Positions 1 to 8,763 of a stretch of 64,000 nucleotides of DNA are shown here, piece after piece. The stretch is from Gordonia sp. PP30. Its GTDB lineage: Bacteria; Actinomycetota; Actinomycetes; Mycobacteriales; Mycobacteriaceae. The notes under the pieces are model-generated. The model ran no database searches. It was not told the origin of the DNA and worked only from the letters and a program-made list of their open reading frames with translations. Position 1 is the first letter of the stretch, and each line of letters opens with the position of its first letter. Both the position numbers and the translations under genes were made by a program. The DNA lies in the NCBI RefSeq assembly GCF_023100845.1, contig NZ_CP095864.1, forward strand, positions 2,356,001 through 2,420,000, written 5' to 3'.

Positions 1-207
1 GATCTGGCCCAGCACTTCGAGGCTGAACCGGCTGAACTGGAGGCCGGCGGCGTGCGCCGTCCGCCACCGCTCCAGGTGGTCGACGATCAGTCCGGCGACC
101 GGTGCCAGGTGCAGCTCGTCCTCGCGCCAGGCCCCGGCCGCGCAGTCGGTCGGGGCGAAGGTGTCGTCGTCGATCCTGGTGAAGTACGCGCGCGTGGAGG
201 GAGCCAT
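1..207 (-). CDS. Acyl-CoA thioesterase family protein, N-terminal part (cut by window edge)
   Basis: The reverse strand is open from an ATG at 207 to the window edge, so only the first 69 residues are present. They read [20 protein letters not shown] and continue through an [16 protein letters not shown] stretch, the look of the N-terminal hotdog domain of TesB-like thioesterases common in mycolata. Such enzymes hydrolyse acyl-CoA esters in the cytosol. A TAGCGT hexamer lies exactly seven bases before the ATG, which supports this start and a leaderless mRNA. It is divergent from msrB. The family call rests on a partial sequence. Confidence 0.6.
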   Translation of the reverse strand, partial: MAPSTRAYFTRIDDDTFAPTDCAAGAWREDELHLAPVAGLIVDHLERWRTAHAAGLQFSRFSLEVLGQI

Positions 208-214
208 GCCAGCC

Positions 215-220
215 ACGCTA
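215..220 (-). promoter_or_regulatory. -10 hexamer TAGCGT of the thioesterase gene
   Basis: On the reverse strand TAGCGT is followed by seven bases and the ATG at 207. This TANNNT-N7-start arrangement is typical of leaderless transcripts in mycobacteria and recurs in this window. Confidence 0.5.
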
Positions 221-251
221 ACTCAGCGCGGCACGCGCGCGGCAACCGGAC

Positions 252-257
252 TACCGT
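252..257 (+). promoter_or_regulatory. -10 hexamer TACCGT of msrB
   Basis: TACCGT is followed by seven bases and the msrB ATG at 265, so transcription should start at or next to the start codon. No Shine-Dalgarno sequence precedes the ATG, consistent with a leaderless mRNA. Confidence 0.5.
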
Positions 258-264
258 GGAATCC

Positions 265-699
265 ATGAGCGATGACGCACGTGATTACCCGGCCGATCCG
301 AAGGCGCTCACCGACGCCGACTGGCGCGAGCGCCTCAGCCCCGCCGCCTTCCGGGTGCTCCGGCAGGCCGGCACCGAAGCCCCGTTCACCGGCGAGTACA
401 CCGACACCACCACGGAGGGCATCTACCGCTGCCGGGCCTGCGGCGCCGAACTCTTCCGGTCCGATGCGAAGTTCTCCTCGCACTGCGGCTGGCCGTCGTT
501 CTTCACGCCACTCGCCGGCGATGCGGTGATCGAGCGCCGTGACGACTCGCTCGGCATGGAGCGCGTGGAGATCCTGTGCGCCAACTGCCACAGCCATCTC
601 GGCCATGTCTTCGCCGGGGAGGGCTACGACACCCCCACCGATCTGCGGTACTGCATCAACTCGGTCAGCCTGGACCTGGACACGTCCGCCGACGGCTGA
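265..699 (+). CDS. msrB: Peptide-methionine (R)-S-oxide reductase MsrB
   Basis: This 144-residue cytosolic enzyme reduces the R-epimer of methionine sulfoxide in oxidised proteins. Zinc-binding pairs are visible at C56/C59 (CRAC) and C105/C108 (CANC). The catalytic cysteine is C130 in RYCINSVSL, and the conserved CGWPSF motif carries C74. The length fits a stand-alone MsrB. The reading frame is open further upstream, but the ATG at 265 is chosen because family similarity begins near it and a -10 hexamer sits seven bases ahead. The gene converges on hemQ with 13 bases between the stop codons. Confidence 0.95.
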   Translation: MSDDARDYPADPKALTDADWRERLSPAAFRVLRQAGTEAPFTGEYTDTTTEGIYRCRACGAELFRSDAKFSSHCGWPSFFTPLAGDAVIERRDDSLGMERVEILCANCHSHLGHVFAGEGYDTPTDLRYCINSVSLDLDTSADG

Positions 700-716
700 G
701 CCTGCCGAAGGCTCAG
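696..716. terminator. Short hairpin between converging msrB and hemQ
   Basis: CTGAGCCT and AGGCTCAG form a perfect 8-bp stem around the loop GCCGA, spanning the msrB stop and reaching the hemQ stop. It contains a GAGCCTGCCGAAGG core also found, with one change, downstream of ahpD at 49426-49443. No U-rich tail follows, so termination is plausible but not certain. Confidence 0.4.
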
Positions 717-1408
717 GGCAGGGCGGCGACCAGCGTCGCCGGCTCCACCCGGGGGCCGGTGAAGAAGGGGATCTCGACGCGGACGTGGTAGCGGGCCTCG
801 GTGGCGCGCAGGTCACGCATCAGGTCGACGATGCGGTACAGCTCGGGTGCCTCGAAGGCGAGCAGCCACTCGTAGTCGCCGAGCGCGAACGCGGGCACCG
901 TGTTGGCGCGCACGTCCTTGTAGCCGCGGGCCGCCTTGCCGTGGTCGGCGAGCATCTTGCGGCGGTCCTCGTCGGGCAGCAGGTACCAGTCGTACGACCG
1001 CACGAACGGGTAGACGCAGACGTAGTTCCCGGGATCCTCCCCGGCCAGGAACGCCGGGATGTGGCTCTTGTTGAACTCGGCCGGGCGGTGCAGCGCGGCG
1101 GCGCTCCAGAACGGTTCGCTCACCTTGCCGAGCAGGGTGGTGCGCTGGAACGAGCTGTACGCGTCCTGCAGCTGCTCGATGGTCTCGGCGTGCCACCAGA
1201 ACATGAAGTCGGCGTCCCCGCGCAGTCCGGCGACGTCGTAGATGCCGCGGATCACCACCCCCTTGCCCTCGACCTCGGCGACGAACCGCTCCAGATCGGC
1301 GATCACCTCGCTCCGATCGTCCGGCAGCTCCCCGGCCCGGATCTTGAAGACCGAGAACATCAGGTAGCGGATGGTGGCATTGAGTTCGTCGTAATCCAAG
1401 CGAGCCAT
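713..1408 (-). CDS. hemQ: Coproheme decarboxylase HemQ (ChdC)
   Basis: This 231-residue protein makes haem b by oxidative decarboxylation of coproheme, the last step of the coproporphyrin-dependent pathway. Residues typical of actinobacterial ChdC are present: distal H116 in NKSHIP, Y133 in YPF, and proximal H156 in LADHG. Each lies two positions before the H118, Y135 and H158 I recall for Corynebacterium diphtheriae ChdC. The ATG at 1408 gives the usual family length; an in-frame ATG at 1417 would add three residues. hemY and hemE lie further upstream on the same strand, separated by the HNH gene. Confidence 0.93.
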   Translation of the reverse strand: MARLDYDELNATIRYLMFSVFKIRAGELPDDRSEVIADLERFVAEVEGKGVVIRGIYDVAGLRGDADFMFWWHAETIEQLQDAYSSFQRTTLLGKVSEPFWSAAALHRPAEFNKSHIPAFLAGEDPGNYVCVYPFVRSYDWYLLPDEDRRKMLADHGKAARGYKDVRANTVPAFALGDYEWLLAFEAPELYRIVDLMRDLRATEARYHVRVEIPFFTGPRVEPATLVAALP

Positions 1409-1467
1409 GACTCCCATAGTGCCACTGCGCCCGGGGCCTGATGGCCGTGGGCCCACCCGGTCTGGTC

Positions 1468-3393
1468 TCAGAACGGTGGTGGGCCGTAGGCGGCGTCGGC
1501 GCGTTCGCGGGCGCGGCGCAGGCGGGCGCGTTCGGCGCGGCGCCAGGCGTGTTTGTAGGCGGTGGCGGCCCGGAGACCTCCTCCTGTCACGTTCCCGCCG
1601 GCGCCGTCCGACCGTGCCGGGCCCGGTGGCGGTGGTTCCGGTGGCGCTTGGGCTTGATGGGCACACCTGACCCCGGTGAACTGGGGCAACAGCCACTGAT
1701 TCTCCGCGCGGGTCTCGGAGGTCGTGCCGTGGAGGGTGATCGCCGTCCACACCACGCCCTGCTGGTCGATCCACTGCTCGTCGACCCATCCGTCTTCGGG
1801 ATTGGCCGCCCCGAGGAAGGTCTTCAACAGGTGATGACGCTTGCACTTGGGGCCGATATTGCACAGACAGGTCGGGCCGCCGGAGGCGGGGCAGATCTGG
1901 TTGAACTCCTCACAGTGGTCGAGTTCGCAGTTCCAGGCCGGCTGCTCGCATCCGGGCACGGTGCAGGTGCCGAACAAGGCGCGGACCAGGACACTCAGGG
2001 CTTCGGTGGGCCGGTACGGGTCGGCGGGCTGGGCCTGACCGTTCAGGAACGCCGGCGGCACCTCGTGCCCGTCAACAAGCTCGCCGCGCGTCCCGGACCG
2101 TCCGGCATCAGTGCGCTCGGCATCAGTGCGCTCGGCATCGGGCTGCTCGGGGTTGCGGTGATGCCGGAGCTCGGCCGCGTGGCCGCCGGACGGGTCGTCC
2201 TCCTGGCGGCCGTCGGTGTCGTTCTCGCGGTTCTGGGCCGCAGTGGCGTTCGGGTCCTGCTTGGCGTGGGGGTCGGTGTCGTGTCCGTCGGGCGACTCGG
2301 CGGCGACCGGCTCGACACTGTTGCTGTCTTCGGGTGGCGCCGTGACCGGGGGACGGCGCTGCAGGAGCGCACCGAGGTCGAGGTCCCGGACGAGAGTGTC
2401 TGGGCGTTGTGCGAGGTCCCGGACGTGGCCGGCGCTGATCGGGCCGTGCCCGTCCAGATGGGCCGGTTCGTCGTTGTCGCCGGTGAGGGTGCTCTTCTGG
2501 CAGACCGCGTGCACGATGATCCGGGCCTGCCGCTCGGATATCTCCTCGGCATTGAGCGTGGCAGTACAAGCCTCCTTGTCGGTGCACGCGCAGGTAAACG
2601 GGAGCCGGCGCAGGCGGGCGATCGCCGCGGCCGAACGGAGCATGCCCTTGGTACGCGGGTCATTCGGGCAGACCCCGGCGATCATCGCCTCGACCGATTC
2701 GTAGGCCAGGCGGGCTTCTTCGGCGTCGGCGGTGATGTTGATCCCGCCCAGACCGTCGGGGTAGTCGCGATTGGTCATGTTCTTACGGCGCCGGGCCTTC
2801 TCCCGCCGTTTGCGATCGGCGTCGGCGTCACGTTTGTTCACGATCCGGTCGGCGATCCGTTCGGCCGCCCTCTCGGAGATGTGCCCGGCGATGGCGAGCG
2901 CATCAGCGAGATCCTGGTCGACCTGGGCCATGATCTGGCCGTCGTCGACGATGTCGGTGCGGTGGGCCACCTTCTCGAACATCTCCGGCGAGATGACAGT
3001 CCGGCGGAGCAGGTCCGCGGTGGCGGGGAGTCGTTCGGCGGCCGCGATCGCCACGCCGACCAGGGCGCGGGAGGCCCGCCGGTTCCCGGCGAAATAGATC
3101 GCGAAGAATTCCACGGCCAGTGTGTAGGGGTCGAACAGGTCTTTCTGGTCTTCTCCGGCGCAGACGCGGTCGTCGAGGGTGGCCAGCTCGATGTCGAGGA
3201 ACTGCCCGACGGCGAACAACTGTTGTGAGTACAGGTACGTCTGGCCCCGCCAGGCGGCTTCGGCGTAGACCGCCCATGACCGGCACTGGGCCTTCTCGTC
3301 GTCGTTTTCGTCGGCGGGGACCATCCCGGCCGCGGTGAGATCGATCCCCGCCCAGCGGGAGGTGAACGCGTCGTCGATCACGTCGGTCGTCAT
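1468..3393 (-). CDS. DUF222 / HNH endonuclease domain protein
   Basis: This 641-residue protein belongs to the DUF222-HNH family that occurs in many copies in mycolata (the REP13E12-type proteins of M. tuberculosis). The N-terminal half is the helical DUF222 region. The HNH zinc-finger nuclease lies around residues 470-525, with CTVPGC, the metal-binding ELDH and a later C/HH cluster (CKRHH). The middle is rich in Asp, Arg and His and looks disordered. The ATG at 3393 is preceded by a strong GGGGAGGTG ribosome site; a TTG at 3411 is the alternative. The gene separates hemQ from hemY. Its physiological role is unknown; mobility is suspected for the family but not shown here. Confidence 0.88.
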   Translation of the reverse strand: MTTDVIDDAFTSRWAGIDLTAAGMVPADENDDEKAQCRSWAVYAEAAWRGQTYLYSQQLFAVGQFLDIELATLDDRVCAGEDQKDLFDPYTLAVEFFAIYFAGNRRASRALVGVAIAAAERLPATADLLRRTVISPEMFEKVAHRTDIVDDGQIMAQVDQDLADALAIAGHISERAAERIADRIVNKRDADADRKRREKARRRKNMTNRDYPDGLGGINITADAEEARLAYESVEAMIAGVCPNDPRTKGMLRSAAAIARLRRLPFTCACTDKEACTATLNAEEISERQARIIVHAVCQKSTLTGDNDEPAHLDGHGPISAGHVRDLAQRPDTLVRDLDLGALLQRRPPVTAPPEDSNSVEPVAAESPDGHDTDPHAKQDPNATAAQNRENDTDGRQEDDPSGGHAAELRHHRNPEQPDAERTDAERTDAGRSGTRGELVDGHEVPPAFLNGQAQPADPYRPTEALSVLVRALFGTCTVPGCEQPAWNCELDHCEEFNQICPASGGPTCLCNIGPKCKRHHLLKTFLGAANPEDGWVDEQWIDQQGVVWTAITLHGTTSETRAENQWLLPQFTGVRCAHQAQAPPEPPPPGPARSDGAGGNVTGGGLRAATAYKHAWRRAERARLRRARERADAAYGPPPF

Positions 3394-3428
3394 GATGGTC
3401 ACCTCCCCCAAGGGCTCATTGTTCGACT

Positions 3429-3452
3429 TGTCTATGATCTACGATACAGACA
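3429..3452. promoter_or_regulatory. Imperfect palindrome upstream of the HNH gene
   Basis: TGTCT and AGACA arms enclose a partly symmetric ATGATC/GATACA core over 24 bp in the AT-rich segment, 36 bases before the HNH start codon. Position and symmetry suggest an operator, but no regulator can be named. Confidence 0.3.
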
Positions 3453-3612
3453 CATCACGGTGTGTGCCACCCGACTTTCTGTACCGTCACCACGACTATA
3501 TGACCTGGTTACGACAATAATCAGCCACGCGGAGGCGGTCACCCGATCACATCGAGTCGACGGCGATTCGCCCACAGAAGTTGAACGATCGCGGTGACAT
3601 GTTCGAATAGAT

Positions 3613-3639
3613 CGAGTCGAGGTGCTTGCCTTCGACTCG
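3613..3639. repeat. Inverted repeat (possible hairpin)
   Basis: CGAGTCGAGG and CCTTCGACTCG are near-complementary arms with one mismatch around a short TGCTTG loop. It lies in the noncoding stretch and might act as a terminator for hemY, although it is more than 100 bp past that stop. Confidence 0.3.
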
Positions 3640-3663
3640 CCTCCTCACTGCGTTCGTCGGCGG

Positions 3664-3750
3664 CTCAGGCTGCGGACTACGGCGGGCCACGGCGAACTCA
3701 GGCGGCGGACTGCGGCGAACTCACGGCGAGCTCGGGCGGCGGACTGCGGC
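3664..3750. repeat. Three spaced copies of a 20-bp repeat
   Basis: Copies begin at 3664, 3697 and 3731. They share the pattern CTCRGGCNGCGGACTNCGGC with two or three differences. The period is 33 to 34 bp, and the spacers also resemble each other (GGCGAA / GGCGAG). The array ends just before the hemY stop codon. Confidence 0.6.
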
Positions 3751-3755
3751 CGTCG

Positions 3756-5123
3756 TCATGCTGGGAGATGATCGACGATCCGCGCCGCCGCCCGCCGGGC
3801 CGAGCCGATGCAGGCCGGCACGCCGACGCCGTCGAACGCCGCACCGGCGAGCGCGAGTCCCGCGGGCAGCGAGTCCCGCGCGCCGGCCATCGCGGCCAGG
3901 TGACCGGGCGCGTATTGCGGCAGCCCCTCGGGCCAGCGCTGCACCACCGTGTGCTCGATCACCGGCGCGGCCAGGCCGGCGCCGGCGAAGTAGGTCGCCA
4001 GATCCTCTGCGGCCCAGGTGAGCAGGGTGTCGTCGTCGGCGGTCACCGGCTCACCGAGCCGCCCGAACGACACCCGCAGCACCGGCGGACCGGACTCCGC
4101 CAGGTGCGGCCATTTCTGCGACGACAGGGTGACCGCCTTGCTGCGCATGCCGGCGTCGGAGGCCACCAGGATCCCGGAATGCCCGGGCAGCGCCGTGCCC
4201 GGCGCGAGGACGCAGCCGACGACGGCCGACCCGGCGGCCGGGACCTGCGACAGCGTCGCCGCCGACTCCGGCGCCACCGCGGCCAGCAGCGTCGCGGCCC
4301 GCCACGGCGGCACGGCGACGATCACCGCGTCGTAGTCGCGCGCCGCACCGGCGGCGTCGAGCACATAGCCGCCGCGATCCGCTTCGATCCGGTGCACCGG
4401 CGTCTCCGGGAGGATCGACGCGCCGCTCGCCCCGGACAGCACCTCGACGAGCCGGCGGTAGCCGCCCCGCAGCGCGCCGAACACCGGGCCGTCCGGCGAC
4501 GGGGCCGCGAGGATCCCGCGCACGGCGGAGGTCAGCGAATCGGCGCCCGCGTCGAGCGCCGCGGCGAGCGCGGGCACGGTCTCGGCGAGACCGAGGTCGT
4601 CGGCCCGCGCCGAATACACCCCGCCGAGCATCGGGTCGACGCTGCGCGCCACCACCGCATCGCCGAAGCGGTCCCGCACCAGGGCGCCCACCGACACCGC
4701 CGCACCGGGTGTCCAGTTCAGCGGACGGGCGGCCTCGCCGTCGATCAGGGCCCGGTCGGCATCACCGATCAGCGCACCCATCGCCGCGGCGCCGTCCGGT
4801 ACGCCCATCACCGCGGGCCGCGGCATCGGATGGAGCCGTCCGCCGGACCAGATCGCCGGTCGCAGCGGTCCCGGCGACACCACTTCCCCGGCCAGTCCCA
4901 GCTCGGTGACCAGCGCGAGCGCCTCGGGCCGCCGGATGATGAACGCCTCGGCGCCCACATCCATCGCGACGGGGCCGGCGTGGCGGGTGCACAGCAGTCC
5001 GCCGGGGCGGTCGGCGGCGTCGTACACGTCGATGGCGGCGTCCGCGCCGAGCCTCCGGCGCAACGCGTAGGCGGCGGTCAGACCGGAGACGCCGCCGCCG
5101 ACGACCGCGATCCGCGGCGTCAT
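3756..5123 (-). CDS. hemY: Coproporphyrinogen III oxidase HemY (protoporphyrinogen-oxidase family)
   Basis: This 455-residue FAD enzyme oxidises coproporphyrinogen III to coproporphyrin III in organisms that finish haem through HemQ. The N-terminus has the dinucleotide-binding motif [15 protein letters not shown] at residues 6-20, and the length is normal for HemY. The ATG at 5123 overlaps the hemE stop by four bases (ATGA), so the two are translationally coupled with hemE first. Because hemQ is in the same region, the coproporphyrin substrate is more likely than protoporphyrinogen. Older annotations call it hemG. Confidence 0.92.
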   Translation of the reverse strand: MTPRIAVVGGGVSGLTAAYALRRRLGADAAIDVYDAADRPGGLLCTRHAGPVAMDVGAEAFIIRRPEALALVTELGLAGEVVSPGPLRPAIWSGGRLHPMPRPAVMGVPDGAAAMGALIGDADRALIDGEAARPLNWTPGAAVSVGALVRDRFGDAVVARSVDPMLGGVYSARADDLGLAETVPALAAALDAGADSLTSAVRGILAAPSPDGPVFGALRGGYRRLVEVLSGASGASILPETPVHRIEADRGGYVLDAAGAARDYDAVIVAVPPWRAATLLAAVAPESAATLSQVPAAGSAVVGCVLAPGTALPGHSGILVASDAGMRSKAVTLSSQKWPHLAESGPPVLRVSFGRLGEPVTADDDTLLTWAAEDLATYFAGAGLAAPVIEHTVVQRWPEGLPQYAPGHLAAMAGARDSLPAGLALAGAAFDGVGVPACIGSARRAAARIVDHLPA

Positions 5124-6199
5124 AGCGAGTGGATCAGTTCGACGGCGCGGGTGATCGCGCCGGCGTCGGTGTTCGGCAGCACCCCGTGGCCGAGGTTCAG
5201 GATGTGGCCGCGCGCGCCGGCGTCGACGGCCCGCTCCCCCTCGCGGATGATCCGGGACAGTTCGCGCGTCAGCACCTCGTCGCCGGCCATCAGCACCGTC
5301 GGATCCAGGTTGCCCTGGAGTGCGACGCTCCGCTCACCGGAGCCGCAGCCGACCCGCTGCGCGGCCACGTCGAGCGGCACCCGCCAGTCGACGCCGATCA
5401 CGTCGGCACCGACCCGGGTCATCGCGGACAGCAGTTCACCGGTGCCGACGCCGAAGTGGATGCGTGGCACCCCGAAACCGGCGATCTCGGCCATCACCCG
5501 CGCCGAATGCGGCGCCACGTAGGTCTGGTACTCGGCCTCCGACAGGGTGCCGGCCCAGGAGTCGAAGAGTTGCACGGCGTCGACTCCGGCCTCCAGCTGC
5601 GCGGTGAGGAACGCGATGGTGATGTCGGTCAGCTTGCCCATCAGCCGGTGCCACAGCGGGGTGTCGGCGCGCATCATCGTCTTGGTGTGCTCGTAGGTGC
5701 GGCTGGGGCCGCCCTCGATCAGGTACGACGCCAGGGTGAACGGTGCGCCGGCGAAGCCGATCAGCGCGGTGGTGCCGGCCAGTTCGTCGAGGATCAGCGA
5801 GATCGCCGCGGTGACGGCGCCCACCTCACCGGGTTCCAGGCGCGGCAGAGCGTCGACGTCGCTCGCGGTGCGCACCGGCTGCGCGATGACCGGCCCGGTT
5901 CCGGCGACGATGTCGAGATCGATGCCCGCGGCCTTGAGCGGCACCACGATGTCGGAGAACAGGATCGCGCCGTCGGTGTCGTGCCTGCGGACCGGCTGCA
6001 GGGTGATCTCGCAGACCAGCGCGGGATCGAAACACGATTCGAGCATGCCGCGGCCGGCCCGGATCTCGCGGTACTCGGGCAGCGAGCGTCCGGCCTGCCG
6101 CATGAACCACACCGGCCGCCGGGACGGCTGCCCTCCGGTCGCCGCCGCGATAAGCGGCATCCCATCCGAATTCCGCCGCGCCCGGTGCATCGAACTCAT
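5120..6199 (-). CDS. hemE: Uroporphyrinogen decarboxylase HemE
   Basis: This 359-residue cytosolic enzyme removes four carboxyl groups from uroporphyrinogen III to give coproporphyrinogen III. The signature [17 protein letters not shown] near residues 28-44 is intact. It is the first gene of a hemE-hemY pair joined by an ATGA overlap, handing its product directly to HemY. The start at 6199 gives a normal family length; an ATG three codons later is the alternative. Confidence 0.96.
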   Translation of the reverse strand: MSSMHRARRNSDGMPLIAAATGGQPSRRPVWFMRQAGRSLPEYREIRAGRGMLESCFDPALVCEITLQPVRRHDTDGAILFSDIVVPLKAAGIDLDIVAGTGPVIAQPVRTASDVDALPRLEPGEVGAVTAAISLILDELAGTTALIGFAGAPFTLASYLIEGGPSRTYEHTKTMMRADTPLWHRLMGKLTDITIAFLTAQLEAGVDAVQLFDSWAGTLSEAEYQTYVAPHSARVMAEIAGFGVPRIHFGVGTGELLSAMTRVGADVIGVDWRVPLDVAAQRVGCGSGERSVALQGNLDPTVLMAGDEVLTRELSRIIREGERAVDAGARGHILNLGHGVLPNTDAGAITRAVELIHSL

Positions 6200-6279
6200 G
6201 TCCCCAACAATGCCATGTTCGCCTCGTGACCTCTATTCCGGACAAGCGGAGTTCAGCGACCTGCGCAGCATCGCTGCGT

Positions 6280-6285
6280 TAATAT
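6280..6285 (+). promoter_or_regulatory. -10 hexamer TAATAT before the DUF2510 gene
   Basis: TAATAT stands out in the 135-bp divergent gap between hemE and the DUF2510 gene. A leader of roughly 43 bases would follow, ending in a GGAG-type ribosome site before the ATG at 6335. Confidence 0.4.
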
Positions 6286-6334
6286 CGCCGAGCTGCGCGA
6301 CCGCGCCGTCACATCCGATAGGAGAGAGCGACAC

Positions 6335-6805
6335 ATGGCCGAGACAAACGCGGGCTGGTACGACGACGGTTCCGGCACTCTGCGGTGGTGGGACGGGCAA
6401 CGATGGACCGAGCAGACGCAGGAACCGCCGAAGAAGGGTGGCGTCAGCGGGATGCTCCAGCGGATCCAAGACGAGGCCTCGGCGGGTGCGCGCCCACGTC
6501 CGGCCGCAAGTCCGGCGGCTGCGGCGAGTCCCGCTGTTCCGGCCGGCGCGCCGGGCGCAGCGCCGACCCCCGCGACAACGGCGCCGGCCACCGGCGGCAT
6601 GAGCTATGTCGTTCTCCAGGTGGTGCTGAAAGAGAAATTCTTCGGAACGGGGTCAGGCAATCTCACCGAGCTGGAAAACGCGATCAATCGTCAAGCGGCG
6701 CTCGGCTACCGGCTCCACACAATCAGTACCGCCGCCGCGGGCAGCAAAGGCCTAGGCGGCGGCGACCGAATCCAGGCGACGCTGGTCTTCGAGAAGCTGC
6801 CCTGA
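6335..6805 (+). CDS. DUF2510 - DUF4177 protein
   Basis: This 156-residue protein has two small domains joined by an Ala/Pro-rich linker. Residues 7-26 are a DUF2510 motif (GWYDDGSGTLRWWDGQRWT), a Trp-rich module found in actinobacterial envelope or membrane-linked proteins. Residues from about 90 resemble DUF4177, with the AINRQAALGYRLHTIS pattern. No signal peptide or membrane segment is visible. A GGAG sequence precedes the ATG. It is not in the M. tuberculosis gene order at this place. Function unknown. Confidence 0.75.
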   Translation: MAETNAGWYDDGSGTLRWWDGQRWTEQTQEPPKKGGVSGMLQRIQDEASAGARPRPAASPAAAASPAVPAGAPGAAPTPATTAPATGGMSYVVLQVVLKEKFFGTGSGNLTELENAINRQAALGYRLHTISTAAAGSKGLGGGDRIQATLVFEKLP

Positions 6806-6867
6806 CATCGTTCCCGTTGGCAGCACCGTCTCCGGCGCGCCTAAGAACCCGATAAGTCCCAACACAC

Positions 6868-6873
6868 TAATGT
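6868..6873 (+). promoter_or_regulatory. -10 hexamer TAATGT of the DUF3000 gene
   Basis: TAATGT is followed by exactly seven bases and the GTG at 6881. This decides between two possible GTG starts, because the other (6872) lies within the hexamer. Confidence 0.5.
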
Positions 6874-6880
6874 GACGCGT

Positions 6881-7519
6881 GTGACAACAGGAGCACAGTC
6901 GGAACCCGCCGATTTCACCGCCGCCGTGCAGTCGCTGCACGGCGCGTCGATCCGCGGGGAACTCGAGGTCGGATCGATCCGCCCGCCGCAGCGTCTCGCG
7001 CCGTACAGCTACGCGCTCGGCGTGGAGGTGGCTCCGCCGGACGTCACCGACCCGTCCCTGGTGCCCGCCGATTCCGCGGGCAGCGCCTTCGGCCGCCTGG
7101 TCCTCCTGTACGACCCCTCCGGCCAGGAGGCGTGGAACGGCACGTTCCGGCTGGTCGCGTTCATCCAGGCCGAGGTGGAGGCCGACCTCGCCAACGACCC
7201 GCTGCTGCCCGAGGTGGCCTGGGAATGGCTCACCGAAGCGCTCGGCGTGCCGAGCGGCAGCACCGAATCACTGCCCCCGCTCGGCTCGGACACCCCCGCG
7301 GTGGTGGCGCTGGGCGGCACGGTGACCGCGACCACCTCGGTGCGGTACGGCGACATCGCCGGCCCGCCGCGCGCCCATCAGCTGGAACTGCGCGCGTCGT
7401 GGACGCCGACCAGCAGCGCCCTCGCCGGACATCTGGAGGCCTTCTGCGAGGTCCTCGCCAGTGCGGCGGGGCTCCCGCCTGCGGGCACCTCCTCGCTGGG
7501 ACGGCCGAACCTCCGGTGA
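6881..7519 (+). CDS. DUF3000 family protein
   Basis: This 212-residue protein matches the conserved actinobacterial DUF3000 family in sequence style and position (the Rv2680 equivalent). It has no signal peptide or membrane segment. The GTG at 6881 is chosen because a TANNNT hexamer sits seven bases ahead; a GTG at 6872 would add three residues. Its stop overlaps the GTG of the RNase D gene (GTGA), so the two are coupled. A role in RNA metabolism is only guilt by association. Confidence 0.8.
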   Translation: MTTGAQSEPADFTAAVQSLHGASIRGELEVGSIRPPQRLAPYSYALGVEVAPPDVTDPSLVPADSAGSAFGRLVLLYDPSGQEAWNGTFRLVAFIQAEVEADLANDPLLPEVAWEWLTEALGVPSGSTESLPPLGSDTPAVVALGGTVTATTSVRYGDIAGPPRAHQLELRASWTPTSSALAGHLEAFCEVLASAAGLPPAGTSSLGRPNLR

Positions 7520-8763
7520 CCGCGCCAGAGCCGTCCCCGCTGCTCGCCCCGGCCGACGGGGTTCCGGACCTGCTCGCCACGCCGGACGAGTTCACCCGCG
7601 CCGCCGAGTCACTGGCCGCGGGCACCGGACCGATCGCCCTCGACACCGAGCGCGCCAGCGGCTATCGCTATTCCCAGCGCGCCTATCTGATCCAGATCCG
7701 GCGCACCGGCTCGGGCACCTTCCTGATCGACCCCATCGAGCATCCGGATGCGCTCGGCCCGCTGATCGACGTGCTCGACGGCCCGGAATGGATCCTGCAC
7801 GCCGCCGACCAGGATCTCCCCTGTCTCACCGAGCTCGGTATGCGCGCCACGTCGCTGTTCGACACCGAACTGGCCGGCCGGCTGCTGAACCTGCAGAAGG
7901 TCAATCTGGCCGCGATGGTCGCGCACTTCCTCGGACTCGGCCTGGCGAAGGGGCACGGCGCAGCCGACTGGTCGCACCGGCCGCTGCCCGCCGAGTGGCT
8001 GAACTACGCCGCCCTCGACGTCGAGGTGCTGGTCGAGCTGCGCGCGGCCATGCGCGCCGCCCTGGCGGACGCGGGCCGGCTGGAGTGGGCCACCGAAGAG
8101 TTCGCCTACGAGCTGCGCAAGCCGCCCCCGTCGCCGCGCACCGACCGGTGGCGCCGGACGTCGAACATCCATACCCTGCGCACGCAGCGCCAGCTCGCGG
8201 TCGTCGCCGAGCTGTGGGCGGCGCGCGAGCAGATCGCGCAGCGGCGCGACATCGCCCCGGGCCGCGTCCTGCCGGATTCGGCGATCATCACGGCCGCCAC
8301 CGCCGCGCCCACCACCGAGGCCGCGCTCACCGCGCTGCCGGTCTTCGGCGGCCCGCGCCAGCGTCGTCAGGCCCGGGTCTGGCTCGACGCGATCACCCGC
8401 GCTCTCGCGCTCGACGAGAAGCAGTTACCGCCCCGCAAACAGCCGGTCGTCGGCCTGCCGCCGGTCAACCGGTGGGAGCAGCGGAATCCGCCGGCCGCGG
8501 CCCGCGCCCACGAGGTACGTCCGGCGATCAAGGAACTCGCCGACCGCATCGGCCTGCCCGCCGAGAACCTACTGGCCCCCGACGTCCTGCGCGAACTGTG
8601 CTGGACGGGCATCGAGCCGGCGGGTCCGGGTGAGGTCGACGCCTGGCTCGACGCGCACGGCGCGCGCCGCTGGCAACGCGGCCTGACGGCCGAGCCGATC
8701 GCCGAGGCGCTCGGCGCCGCGGCAGGACTCAGCGCAGCCGCGGATCCGCCGCGATCGTCGTGA
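7516..8763 (+). CDS. rnd: Ribonuclease D-like 3-prime-5-prime exonuclease with HRDC domain
   Basis: This 415-residue cytosolic protein should trim structured RNA 3-prime ends. The DEDD exonuclease motifs are visible: [10 protein letters not shown] around residue 38, [10 protein letters not shown] near 95, and [13 protein letters not shown] near 160. An HRDC region lies around residues 215-300 ([17 protein letters not shown]). The GTG start overlaps the DUF3000 stop. The 3-prime end runs 35 bp into the end of the convergent dxs gene. This is the Rv2681 equivalent. Confidence 0.9.
   Translation: MTAPEPSPLLAPADGVPDLLATPDEFTRAAESLAAGTGPIALDTERASGYRYSQRAYLIQIRRTGSGTFLIDPIEHPDALGPLIDVLDGPEWILHAADQDLPCLTELGMRATSLFDTELAGRLLNLQKVNLAAMVAHFLGLGLAKGHGAADWSHRPLPAEWLNYAALDVEVLVELRAAMRAALADAGRLEWATEEFAYELRKPPPSPRTDRWRRTSNIHTLRTQRQLAVVAELWAAREQIAQRRDIAPGRVLPDSAIITAATAAPTTEAALTALPVFGGPRQRRQARVWLDAITRALALDEKQLPPRKQPVVGLPPVNRWEQRNPPAAARAHEVRPAIKELADRIGLPAENLLAPDVLRELCWTGIEPAGPGEVDAWLDAHGARRWQRGLTAEPIAEALGAAAGLSAAADPPRSS

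Larger units (their letters stand above)
3394..3755. other. 362-bp noncoding stretch upstream of the HNH gene
   Basis: No convincing gene is seen between the HNH start and the 3-prime end of hemY. The part from about 3420 to 3530 is clearly more AT-rich than its surroundings and should hold the HNH promoter. The rest carries an imperfect palindrome, a hairpin and a three-copy repeat, each listed separately. Confidence 0.6.

Noticed and set aside
1441..3228. Forward open frame of about 595 codons opposite the HNH gene
   Set aside because: Val/Gly-rich translation without domains. The reverse strand gives a clear DUF222-HNH protein with a strong ribosome site.
3664..3750. CRISPR-like array
   Set aside because: Only three imperfect copies, with spacers of 13-14 bp that resemble each other, and no cas genes in the window.
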